A stretch of DNA of 64,000 nucleotides from Bdellovibrio sp. SKB1291214. Lineage in GTDB: Bacteria > Bdellovibrionota > Bdellovibrionia > Bdellovibrionales > Bdellovibrionaceae. Below, piece after piece: positions 45,551-53,553 of this stretch. The stretch lies in the NCBI RefSeq assembly GCF_002209355.2, contig NZ_CP106855.1, positions 1,550,001 to 1,614,000 of the forward strand, read 5' to 3'. How positions within the stretch are numbered: position 1 is the stretch's first letter; each line of letters begins with the position of its first letter. The position numbers were made by a program, and so were the translations under genes. Below the pieces are notes generated by a model. It searched no databases, had not been told where the DNA came from, and saw nothing but the letters and a program-made list of their open reading frames with translations.

Positions 45551-47699
45551 AATTTAGAACTGACAACGAGTTCGGGTCCACAGGAACTACTCGTGAATAC
45601 ACTTTGCGGGTGCGGCTGCCAGTAACTACAACTTCGTGTGTGTCTTGAGGAACGTTATACAGGATAAATCCGCCCCCCGCAGCACCTTTGCGGTTTTGCA
45701 AAACGCGTCCTTGCATATCAAAATACACAATGTCTTGCGGATTAAAGTTATCGTAAGCCGCCAAGAAAACTTCAAAATCCTCATCAGGTACGAAACCAAC
45801 GATAAATCCCGTCGATGGTGTATCGTTGATTCTTAGGAAAGTTTTGATCGCACGCAACCACTCCCAACGAACCAACGGGACGTGTACGAATTCATCATTA
45901 TCATTGTAAACGTAACGGGCAGGGATGTAATCCGTCCCTTCAGGGTGAACTCTCATTAAACCAAAGCGATTTAAGTGCGGCAGACTAATAGTTGCGCTGC
46001 CCGCTTCAACCTGAAGTTCTTCTGCCAAAGATTGCATCGTAACATCTGACTTTACTGGTTCGCCATTGAAAGCATCAAAAATTCTTAAAGGAACTGATTC
46101 TGTTTTCATTGTTGCTTCAAGATCTCCCTGAGCAACCGCGCCTTCTTCCGTCACAACGTTCACATATCCAAAAATGGAGTTTGACCTTGTTGCCAACAAG
46201 GAATGGAATCCCGTTGGTACGTGAACAAACGCATACATTCCGTTGTCGCTTGTTTTAGTTAGTTTTGGATCGGGCATCATGAACTGATTAAAATATATCG
46301 GTTTCAGATCTGGAGCCGTCTCAACCATCACGTCTATACCCGCTACGGTTTTTCCATCGAGCATGACTTTACCCCAGATCAACGAAGGCGCTTCGTCAAA
46401 AGATTCATTTCTGTCTTGAGCAATGATGTCTAGCAATGCTTTAACCATCGATTCCGGATACAATGTTGAACGTGACTCTTTACCTGAGACGATAAGGTTG
46501 GTCGTTTCTAAGTGCTTTGGAGCGGCCGCCCTCATCACAGTTGAGGAACCTCGGGTGACATTTTCCATCGAGGCGATGCCTTCTTTGTTAACCTTGACGT
46601 CACTGACACCTTTAACAAACGTCACGCGCGTCTGAGCAGGGGCCGTATCATTCGCATTTGAGTTATAAGCGCTTAGCACGGCGACAGAATAATCGGGGTG
46701 AGGCTCAACTTTGATTTTAGGACCTGTTAGATAGTTTTGCGTGCCACCAATAATACGGTTCAGACGGAAACTTCCTTCTCCCAAAGTTTTACCATCTTTA
46801 TTTACCAAACGGGCAACAACCGTTCCTGTGGTTTGTTCAACATCGATGTTGTAGGTGCCTTTGACCAAGTCAACGCGACCTAGTTCTTTTAACACGCCTT
46901 CGTCGTTTCGACGAACTTCAATGTGATGTTCGTTTGTAATAGCTAAGCCGCCAGTAATTTCAATCGGACCTACAATACGGCGAACACCAGTGGCTGCATT
47001 TTTATCTTGAGCTTCGCCCGTGCTCGAATTATTTCCAGTGAACGAGTATCCCGCGTCTGCAGAGGCCGCAGAATACCCTGATACATTTTCATCAGAAGCT
47101 GTTGACCGTTGGACAGCAGGACGTGCGACTGTCTCTCCGCGAGTTCCATTGACGAATACTGCTTTACCCGCATTCGCCTGTAAAACTTCACCACGAGAAT
47201 TGATCACACCATTTTTTTCAAGTGTATCTGCCGCCATTTCGCCCCAAGAGGAACCTTTCCAATCTTGGTTTAAAACCTCGTTACGAACCTGCGCTTCTTG
47301 CAGGCGATTTTTTTGCGCGTTCGTGAGTTGAGACATCCAGGAATCATCAGAACTATAACCCACTCCCATAGGACCTGTATCACTGCTAGTTGCAGTGGCA
47401 ACATTTTGAACTTGTTTTTGAATGGTCATTTCAGCGAGAACGACCTGCTTCGCGAAAAGTGCCGGGGACTTTTTTTCGACCCCCAGTGCGACAGGAGCGA
47501 TCGATTGAAAGTGCTGCCATTCACTAAAATTCGATGTTGGACGGATTGTTTCTTCGAATGCCACGTGCGGAGGAGAACTTTTCTGCGCGCGGATTGTAAG
47601 GCCTTCATATATAGGAATGTACTTCAAGCCACCTGTATGGCTTGACCATGCAAAGCATCCCGCTAGCATTGCAAACGGTAGTAACCGTTTAAGTTGCAT
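45540..47699 (-). CDS. Large lipoprotein with carboxypeptidase-regulatory-like domain
   Basis: 719 residues from ATG 47699; an ATG 15 codons upstream precedes an unlikely start. Signal peptide LKRLLPFAMLAGC with lipobox Leu-Ala-Gly-Cys. The first 200 residues are low-complexity and Ser/Thr/Asn-rich; the rest is beta-rich, and near residues 435-510 SLIWGKVMLDGKTVAGIDV ... GMYAFVHVPTGFHSL resembles a carboxypeptidase regulatory-like (transthyretin-type) domain, used by many surface proteins as a stalk. I cannot name a function. Convergent with murD (11-bp overlap). Confidence 0.55.
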   Translation of the reverse strand: MQLKRLLPFAMLAGCFAWSSHTGGLKYIPIYEGLTIRAQKSSPPHVAFEETIRPTSNFSEWQHFQSIAPVALGVEKKSPALFAKQVVLAEMTIQKQVQNVATATSSDTGPMGVGYSSDDSWMSQLTNAQKNRLQEAQVRNEVLNQDWKGSSWGEMAADTLEKNGVINSRGEVLQANAGKAVFVNGTRGETVARPAVQRSTASDENVSGYSAASADAGYSFTGNNSSTGEAQDKNAATGVRRIVGPIEITGGLAITNEHHIEVRRNDEGVLKELGRVDLVKGTYNIDVEQTTGTVVARLVNKDGKTLGEGSFRLNRIIGGTQNYLTGPKIKVEPHPDYSVAVLSAYNSNANDTAPAQTRVTFVKGVSDVKVNKEGIASMENVTRGSSTVMRAAAPKHLETTNLIVSGKESRSTLYPESMVKALLDIIAQDRNESFDEAPSLIWGKVMLDGKTVAGIDVMVETAPDLKPIYFNQFMMPDPKLTKTSDNGMYAFVHVPTGFHSLLATRSNSIFGYVNVVTEEGAVAQGDLEATMKTESVPLRIFDAFNGEPVKSDVTMQSLAEELQVEAGSATISLPHLNRFGLMRVHPEGTDYIPARYVYNDNDEFVHVPLVRWEWLRAIKTFLRINDTPSTGFIVGFVPDEDFEVFLAAYDNFNPQDIVYFDMQGRVLQNRKGAAGGGFILYNVPQDTHEVVVTGSRTRKVYSRVVPVDPNSLSVLNFRE

Positions 47700-47785
47700 T
47701 CCTTGCAACGTACTCCCCTTGGTTGAGTAATCAACCCCTGGCATTACCAGAGTAGATTGCCAAATTGGCTATTCTTTTATGGTAT

Positions 47786-48223
47786 TTAGAAGCTGCGGAA
47801 GTCGTCAATCACGTTACGAGAGTCCCGACTTTGGTTAAGAGCTTTTTTCAGCTTGTCCGCTAGCACAGCGGATTTGTGGTCGTCGTGATCAACAAGCTCC
47901 CACGTTCCATCTGAATCGCGGGCTTCAATGATGACATCCACTGAGATGTCATAGGGGCGACGATCACCCAGTACAATAAGGTGACTGTAATATCTTTCCT
48001 TAGCCATATCCATACTTTGGATAGGGTTGCCTTTGCGATCATAGTACTTGGAAAAGAGTTCGCGACCATTTTCGCTGACGTCGCGAACTTCCCCAACGAC
48101 TGACACAATTACCTTACGCGTTTCGCTGATGTTTAATGGTGTATCACGCAACATCACGCCGGTTGTTTGGCAACCAGCAAGCACGACTGAAACGAATAAG
48201 GCGATCAGCAGATTTGATTTCAT
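47786..48223 (-). CDS. Small lipoprotein of unknown function
   Basis: 145 residues with lipoprotein signal IALFVSVVLAGCQTT (lipobox Leu-Ala-Gly-Cys). The mature part mixes strands and helices with a charged tail; no family recognised. Its ATG shares its first base with the transaldolase stop (TAATG), so it is translationally coupled to tal. Confidence 0.6.
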   Translation of the reverse strand: MKSNLLIALFVSVVLAGCQTTGVMLRDTPLNISETRKVIVSVVGEVRDVSENGRELFSKYYDRKGNPIQSMDMAKERYYSHLIVLGDRRPYDISVDVIIEARDSDGTWELVDHDDHKSAVLADKLKKALNQSRDSRNVIDDFRSF

Positions 48224-48870
48224 TATTTCTTTTGGACCTTGTTCCAGTCATCCATGAACAACTTAATACCTTTGTCCGTAAGTGGATGATGAGTCATACC
48301 TTGCATAACTTTGAATGGAATAGTCGCGATATCGGCTCCCATTTCCGCTGCAAATTGTAGATGCATTGGAGAACGAACGCTTGCTACCAAAACTTCCGTA
48401 GCAAAATCATAGTTTTGGTAAATTTGGATAACCTGATTAACCATCGACATACCGTCAGTTCCAATATCGTCCAAACGACCTACGAACGGAGATACCATGG
48501 ATGCGCCAGCTTTAGCTGCAAGCAAAGCTTGAAGTGGAGAAAACACCAACGTGACGTTAGTCTTGATGCCCTCAGCAGTGAATTTCTTAACGGCGATCAT
48601 GCCATCTTCGGTCATTGGAACCTTAACCACAACGTTGTCAGCCAATTTTGCAAGCTCGCGACCTTCACGAACCATTTCCTCGTGCTGAAGGCTGATAACT
48701 TCAGCTGAAACTGGACCCGAGATTTCTTTGCAGATTTCTTTGATCACTGTGTGAAAATCACGACCGGATTTTGCGATCAATGATGGATTCGTAGTTACGC
48801 CATCCACCCAACCACGTAGGTTAGCTTGCTTAATTTCTTCAATATCCGCTGTATCAATGAAAAACTTCAT
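48223..48870 (-). CDS. tal: Transaldolase, small (type 3B) form
   Basis: Moves a dihydroxyacetone unit between sugar phosphates in the non-oxidative pentose phosphate pathway. 215 residues, the short FSA/TalA-like type, strongly resembling Bacillus Tal[39 protein letters not shown] with the Schiff-base Lys, [11 protein letters not shown], and [11 protein letters not shown] at the end. Upstream partner of a small lipoprotein gene. In Gram-positive genomes tal also lies near murA and rho, which are in the same window here. Confidence 0.93.
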   Translation of the reverse strand: MKFFIDTADIEEIKQANLRGWVDGVTTNPSLIAKSGRDFHTVIKEICKEISGPVSAEVISLQHEEMVREGRELAKLADNVVVKVPMTEDGMIAVKKFTAEGIKTNVTLVFSPLQALLAAKAGASMVSPFVGRLDDIGTDGMSMVNQVIQIYQNYDFATEVLVASVRSPMHLQFAAEMGADIATIPFKVMQGMTHHPLTDKGIKLFMDDWNKVQKK

Positions 48871-48926
48871 GGAATCTCCCCATTTAAGGTCTAATAATCG
48901 CCCCTAAATTTGTACGTTGGCGGGGA

Positions 48927-49436
48927 TCAAAAATCAATAAGGCTTTTACCTTGCTTATAGAACTCCGCATCCCTCACAGTGCGAGCGGATTTTGAAATTT
49001 CACTGAGGGTTTTTTGATAAATTGGATGCTCATATTGACCCCAGGCTTCTGCGGCACAGCGAATAATAAGAGGGTCGGTATGCATTTGCGGATAGGGTAG
49101 CGTCAGGCGAGGTGACATTAGAATCATATCATCATAAGCCAAAAGGATCATCTCCACCTGACTTCTCTGCACAAGTCCCGAAGACCCTTCGTCACACAAA
49201 GACAAAACTAAATGCAGGTGCTGCTCAACGCTCATCATAGTTTCAAAACGAATTACAAACTCAATGCGAGCACTCAAATCATTGCGAGCGTCGCTAGTGT
49301 AGCGTTTGTATATAGAAGAAACATTTATGATGTCTCCACATTCAGAAACTTTCTCTAAAAGTTGGCGAGCTTTTTGTTCACCACCCATTAAATCTAAAGT
49401 CACAGAAATCAGAGAGTTATGAAGGGAACTAGACAT
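48927..49436 (-). CDS. Degenerate HPPK (FolK)-like protein
   Basis: 169 residues from ATG 49436, two bases after the dapB stop. The overall pattern is that of 6-hydroxymethyl-dihydropterin pyrophosphokinase (FolK): an early VSSIYKRY block, VEMILLAYDDMILMSPRLTL and PYPQMHTDPLIIRCAAEAWG, equivalent to the FolK IDLDILLYGD ... LTLPHP ... PLAEIAP blocks. The two metal-binding Asp of DLD appear as Glu and Ile (VEMI), and the N-terminal LGSNLGD-like loop is not recognisable. So it is probably not a normal kinase; a structural or binding role, or another reaction, is possible. Last gene of the dap operon. Confidence 0.5.
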   Translation of the reverse strand: MSSSLHNSLISVTLDLMGGEQKARQLLEKVSECGDIINVSSIYKRYTSDARNDLSARIEFVIRFETMMSVEQHLHLVLSLCDEGSSGLVQRSQVEMILLAYDDMILMSPRLTLPYPQMHTDPLIIRCAAEAWGQYEHPIYQKTLSEISKSARTVRDAEFYKQGKSLIDF

Positions 49437-49438
49437 TT

Positions 49439-50122
49439 CTATTTCCCAAACAAAACGTCGCGAATTTGATAAAGCCCTGGTTTTTTCTGTTTGGACAACC
49501 ACTCAGCTGCGCGAACGGCACCTTTGGCAAACACCGAGCGATTCAATGCGGAATGTTCAAAAGTAATAACTTCTTCATCACTCATGGCATGAACCTTATG
49601 GATACCAAAAATACCTCCACCACGAATTGCTAGTGGCTCTGGACATTTTTTGCCGACAGCTTTCTCTAGATTTTCTTGCAAGGTGATTGCGGTACCAGAT
49701 GGCTTGTCTTTTTTGCGAATATGATGGAACTCTTCGATTTGATAATCAAAATTTGCGATTGAAGAAAATACTTTCAGTGCCTCGTTCAAAACCGCGACAC
49801 CCATACTCATATTTGAAGCCCACAAAACCGGAATTTCTTTGCTGGATTTTTCTAACAAAGTTTTTTCTTTTTTTGAAAACCCCGTTGTGCCGCAAACAAC
49901 AGGCGTCTTGTGGCGAACAGCGATCTTTAGAACTTCTGGCAGTGCTTCTGGGGATGAAAAATCAATCCAGACATCCACTTTTTCTGCCATCTTGTGATCA
50001 ACCTTTTTGTCGCGCCCTAAAGCGTAAAAAACATCAAGGTTCGCGCTTGCATTGATGACTTCGATGATCTCACGACCCATGCGGCCGTTACCACCAACCA
50101 ATCCTACTTTCAGCTTCTTCAC
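49439..50122 (-). CDS. dapB: 4-hydroxy-tetrahydrodipicolinate reductase
   Basis: Second step of the diaminopimelate/lysine branch, with NAD(P)H. 227 residues, shorter than the 270 of E. coli, as in many other phyla. VGLVGGNGRMGREI is the nucleotide-binding loop; EEFHHIRKKDKPSGTA has the catalytic HH and Lys; VCGTTGF and the C-terminal WLSKQKKPGLYQIRDVLFG complete the fold. It overlaps dapA by 4 bp (ATGA). Confidence 0.95.
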   Translation of the reverse strand: MKKLKVGLVGGNGRMGREIIEVINASANLDVFYALGRDKKVDHKMAEKVDVWIDFSSPEALPEVLKIAVRHKTPVVCGTTGFSKKEKTLLEKSSKEIPVLWASNMSMGVAVLNEALKVFSSIANFDYQIEEFHHIRKKDKPSGTAITLQENLEKAVGKKCPEPLAIRGGGIFGIHKVHAMSDEEVITFEHSALNRSVFAKGAVRAAEWLSKQKKPGLYQIRDVLFGK

Positions 50123-51003
50123 GCAAGCACTCCCATTTTTTTCATTTCCATCTTTAACTTTTCAGTATTTTCTGGACTCAACTCCACCAGCGGTAAACGC
50201 ATTTCTGCGGATTCAATAAGACCCATCAACTGAACTGCTTTTTTTACGGGAATTGGATTTGCTTCCACAAACAACAAATCAATCAAGGGCATATGTTTTT
50301 GAATATCCGTTTTTGCCTTGTCTAGGTGACCATCTCGCACCCATTTTTTCCACTGAACCATCTGCTTAGGAATTACGTGGGAAGCAACTGAAATAACACC
50401 GTGACCACCGCAGTTTAAGAAATCCACGTAAGTACCATCATCACCAGAGAGCATCACGAAGTCTTTGCCGCAGGCTTTGATAATTTGTTCTGCGGCGTCG
50501 ATTTTCCCAGATGCCTCTTTGATGCCGACAACTCCAGATACCTTTGCAAGATCGGCGACAGTTTCTGTTGCAAGAGAAGTAATGGTTCTGCCGGGAACGT
50601 TATATAATATCGTGGGGATTTTTACGGATTCAGCAACAGCTTTAAAGTGAGCATAAAGTCCCCGTTGCGGAGGTTTATTATAGTATGGAACCACAACAAG
50701 GATTGCATCAGCCCCTAAAGCTTCCGCCTTTTTTGAATCGTCAATTGTTTTAGCGGTATCGTTGGAACCCGTGCCCATGATCAATGGGACCGAAGCACCA
50801 ACAACTTTACGAACGTGTTTAAAAAGCTCTTGTTTCTCAGTATCTGTTAACGTCGGACTTTCCGCCGTGGTTCCATTGATCACGAAACCATCAACACCAT
50901 TTTCTAATTGATGTTTTAAAAGCTTATCCACGGAAGAGTAATCAATTTTTCCATTTTTAAACGGAGTTAATAATGCCGTAATGGTGCCTTTAAAATTCTT
51001 CAT
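50119..51003 (-). CDS. dapA: 4-hydroxy-tetrahydrodipicolinate synthase
   Basis: Condenses pyruvate with aspartate semialdehyde at the start of the diaminopimelate branch. 294 residues, full length TIM barrel. GTTAESPTLTDTEK is the substrate loop, VVVPYYNKPPQRGLYAHF holds the catalytic Tyr, YNVPGRT the Arg, and GIKEASGKID the Schiff-base Lys. It overlaps dapF and dapB by 4 bp each (ATGA), so the three are translated together. Confidence 0.96.
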   Translation of the reverse strand: MKNFKGTITALLTPFKNGKIDYSSVDKLLKHQLENGVDGFVINGTTAESPTLTDTEKQELFKHVRKVVGASVPLIMGTGSNDTAKTIDDSKKAEALGADAILVVVPYYNKPPQRGLYAHFKAVAESVKIPTILYNVPGRTITSLATETVADLAKVSGVVGIKEASGKIDAAEQIIKACGKDFVMLSGDDGTYVDFLNCGGHGVISVASHVIPKQMVQWKKWVRDGHLDKAKTDIQKHMPLIDLLFVEANPIPVKKAVQLMGLIESAEMRLPLVELSPENTEKLKMEMKKMGVLA

Positions 51004-51857
51004 GTCACGACCTCAAGATTGTATTGGAAGTCGCCAACAAAAACCGCATCGCCGACAAGCAAGGGTTTTAGATCATTCTCAAAGAAGTGGACTTCCATCA
51101 CTCCCCCGGGCATTTGAACTTCAATTTCATTTAAATGATTCTCAAGCGAGCTTACCAACGCCGAAGCAACAGCTCCCGTGCCGCAGGCCAAAGTATAATC
51201 TTCAACTCCACGTTCGAAAGTCACCGCTTTAATTTTTCCGACATGGTCTTCAGCGTAAAATGTAACATTTGCGCCCGCTGGTTTAAGATCGACATGCGAT
51301 CTCATTTCTCGTGCAAGATCTTTAAGGTTTACTGAATCCACAAAGGCGTGAATTTTTTGAACAAGGTGAGGAACACCTGTATTCACCAGAACAAATTTTT
51401 CCTTGGAACTTGATTTCGTTTCAAGCTCGATTGGGTTTTGAACCACGCGCGCTTCCGGCATTTTTACGCGAATTTTTCCGTTCCCTAAAATCTGTGCGGT
51501 GACCAAGCCCGCACCTGTTTTAAAACGAATGTTTGCGTGAGTTTTATCGCCAATATGCTCATAGCAATATCTGGCAGCACAGCGGGCCGCATTGCCACAC
51601 ATCTCAGCCGTTGAACCGTCGGAGTTATAAAAATCCCAATTAAAATCAAAACCTTCGGTGCCATCTTCAATGACAATGAATCCATCGGTTGCAATTCCAA
51701 GAACACGGTCGCAGATAAGCTGTGCAATTTCTGGTCGTGATTTACCCAGGGTCTTTTCCACATCCTTCCAGTTAGCAACACCACGCCCGTCAATGAATGC
51801 AAAGGTATTTCCTGCACCCGACATTTTCGTGATTTTTACTGGAAGTAGGGGAGTCAT
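51000..51857 (-). CDS. dapF: Diaminopimelate epimerase
   Basis: Converts LL- to meso-diaminopimelate, the cross-linking residue of peptidoglycan and precursor of lysine. 285 residues. Two half-domains each supply a catalytic Cys: MCGNAARCAARY (first) and LACGTGAVASA (second). KMSGAGNTFAFID is the N-terminal signature. In the middle of a run of overlapping genes (lptM upstream by 1 bp, dapA downstream by 4 bp). Confidence 0.96.
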   Translation of the reverse strand: MTPLLPVKITKMSGAGNTFAFIDGRGVANWKDVEKTLGKSRPEIAQLICDRVLGIATDGFIVIEDGTEGFDFNWDFYNSDGSTAEMCGNAARCAARYCYEHIGDKTHANIRFKTGAGLVTAQILGNGKIRVKMPEARVVQNPIELETKSSSKEKFVLVNTGVPHLVQKIHAFVDSVNLKDLAREMRSHVDLKPAGANVTFYAEDHVGKIKAVTFERGVEDYTLACGTGAVASALVSSLENHLNEIEVQMPGGVMEVHFFENDLKPLLVGDAVFVGDFQYNLEVVT

Positions 51858-52066
51858 TACTCGCCCCCAGAGGAATTTTGAGATTCTTCGTCTTGAATTA
51901 GTGGTCGTGTTTTTTGTTTAGACTTACGAGTCGTATCCGAATACGTCGGCTCCCCTCGTCCCAATGGTGGAGGCGTGAGTGGCGGAAGTGGTGCTCCCTT
52001 TACGCCACAGCCGGCAATAAATACGCCGGCTAAAAATAGCAGTGTGGATTTAGTCAGAGTTTCCAT
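51857..52066 (-). CDS. lptM: LptM (YifL)-like small lipoprotein
   Basis: 69 residues. Lipoprotein signal FLAGVFIAGC with mature start CGVKGAPLPPLTPPP, matching the C-G-x-K-G-x-x-x-x-P-P signature of LptM/YifL. In enterobacteria LptM stabilises disulfide maturation of the outer-membrane LPS translocon LptD, and its gene is directly upstream of dapF, exactly as here. The C-terminal half is polar and disordered. AAAGGGG precedes ATG 52066. It overlaps the TPR gene by 17 bp. Confidence 0.7.
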   Translation of the reverse strand: METLTKSTLLFLAGVFIAGCGVKGAPLPPLTPPPLGRGEPTYSDTTRKSKQKTRPLIQDEESQNSSGGE

Positions 52067-52904
52067 TCATCCCCTTTGTTTCACCTTCGACCTCAGCGGT
52101 GTGGCGGCAAAGCATGGGATCTATCATATACTGTCTATACTGGCTCGCTGAAATGTTTTTGCATGTCATCACATATTTCTGAGCCTGTTCGACATTGCTC
52201 TTTTTCAATGCTTGAGAGATCTTCCAGCTCCAATAGTGAGCTTCGGGATATTTAGCGTCCAATTTAGTCAAATTCTGAGAAATTTCTGAAGCCTTTGTCA
52301 AATTCTTCAACTTCAGTTGGTGCTCGATCGTTAAGACCATCCAATATTTTTGATAAGGTGACTTTTTAGCATCAACAGCTTCGGGGTTTTTCGCAAATTC
52401 AACCCACTGTCCTGCGCAGCTCTGGGCTTGAGCATTTGCAAGCTTCACTTCATCGTCAAAGGGGATCAGTTTTAAAGACTTCACCAGGTTTTCTTGCGCA
52501 TTTGAACAATCACCTTTGGCTATCTGTAACCGCGCCATTTCTGTCCCGATTGTCTGATTGTCTGGTTCAATTCTTTGAGCTTCAGATAGTTTTGAGACTG
52601 CTTGGTTAATATCTGTTTTCTTAAGCGAAAGAGTTGTTTCATAAAGCTGTTGTGCTTTGTCGCTAAAAAAAACATGGGCCACATCTACTGCCGCTTTTTT
52701 TAATTCCACCTGCGCATTTGGACGAGATTCACGCGCGATCGCTGCACTTAGGATGTTCAAAGCTTGTTGACGATCCTTTTGCAAACTAAGGTTGTATGCT
52801 TTTTCAATAATGTCTTTATAGGTCTCGGCTTTGGACTGAGAAAAGGCAGGGGCTGGTAATAAAAAAGCCGCTCCTAGAGCGGCTTTTAAGAAGATGGACT
52901 TCAT
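52050..52904 (-). CDS. Exported TPR-like protein
   Basis: 284 residues with a signal peptide (ALGAAFLLPAPAFSQS) and at least four helix pairs of TPR type (SEAQRIEPDNQTIGTEMARL, VKSLKLIPFDDEVKLANAQA, and others), ending with two Cys-containing helices (MTCKNI, MLCRHT). TPR proteins act as scaffolds. It starts 3 bp after the upstream exported protein and runs into lptM, forming the front of the dap operon. Confidence 0.65.
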   Translation of the reverse strand: MKSIFLKAALGAAFLLPAPAFSQSKAETYKDIIEKAYNLSLQKDRQQALNILSAAIARESRPNAQVELKKAAVDVAHVFFSDKAQQLYETTLSLKKTDINQAVSKLSEAQRIEPDNQTIGTEMARLQIAKGDCSNAQENLVKSLKLIPFDDEVKLANAQAQSCAGQWVEFAKNPEAVDAKKSPYQKYWMVLTIEHQLKLKNLTKASEISQNLTKLDAKYPEAHYWSWKISQALKKSNVEQAQKYVMTCKNISASQYRQYMIDPMLCRHTAEVEGETKGMNGNSD

Positions 52905-52907
52905 GAA

Positions 52908-53483
52908 CTACTTTTTAGAGAAAGAAGTCAATTCAACAGTTACTTTACCAAATTGACTTGGAGCAACTTGTTTCAACAAACCAGACATTGGAATCAATTG
53001 TGGGTTGATCCACGCGTTGATTTCAGAATTATCTTTTTTGTCTTTTAGGATTGCGTGAACGCATTCGAATGTACCAGCTGGAACAGTGATTTTGTCTTCT
53101 TTGATATCAACAACTTCAACGTCTTGCTTAGGTACTTCTTGTTCTTTACCGTTCACGATCATTTTTTTAACCGCGCCAGTGTTTGGATCGATAAGAGTTT
53201 CTACGTTTTGTTTACCAGCGAAACCAAGGTCCATATCTTGGATCATCCAGATACCGTCTGCTTCAACAGACTTAACAGACATCACCATTTTACCTTTGAT
53301 GAATCCGCCCATATCTAGGTTGTAGTTAGCAGTGTCGCCAACTTTCCAGTCCAAACCCAACGTTTGAGCTTGTTCAGCGATTGCAGGCAATTGAGCCTGA
53401 ACTACCACGTCAGCTACAGATGGTGTTGCGAATGCAGAAACCGAGAAAGTTAGTGCAAGAGTAGCAATAATTGCTTTGATCAT
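52908..53483 (-). CDS. Exported protein of unknown function
   Basis: 191 residues with signal peptide IIATLALTFSVSAFA. The mature domain is a string of beta strands with WKVGDTANYNLDMGGFIKG, IDPNTGAVKKMIVNG and VPAGTFECVHAI, reminiscent of DUF3108-like periplasmic beta proteins, but the match is loose. AAGGAGG stands 6-7 bases before the ATG. First gene of the seven-gene dap operon (53483 to 48927). Confidence 0.6.
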   Translation of the reverse strand: MIKAIIATLALTFSVSAFATPSVADVVVQAQLPAIAEQAQTLGLDWKVGDTANYNLDMGGFIKGKMVMSVKSVEADGIWMIQDMDLGFAGKQNVETLIDPNTGAVKKMIVNGKEQEVPKQDVEVVDIKEDKITVPAGTFECVHAILKDKKDNSEINAWINPQLIPMSGLLKQVAPSQFGKVTVELTSFSKK

Positions 53484-53553
53484 AAAAAATCCTCCTTGAT
53501 GGTTTTGTTGCTATCTATTGCAGCACGACCAAAGGAGGACTAGCAAGCTTCTA

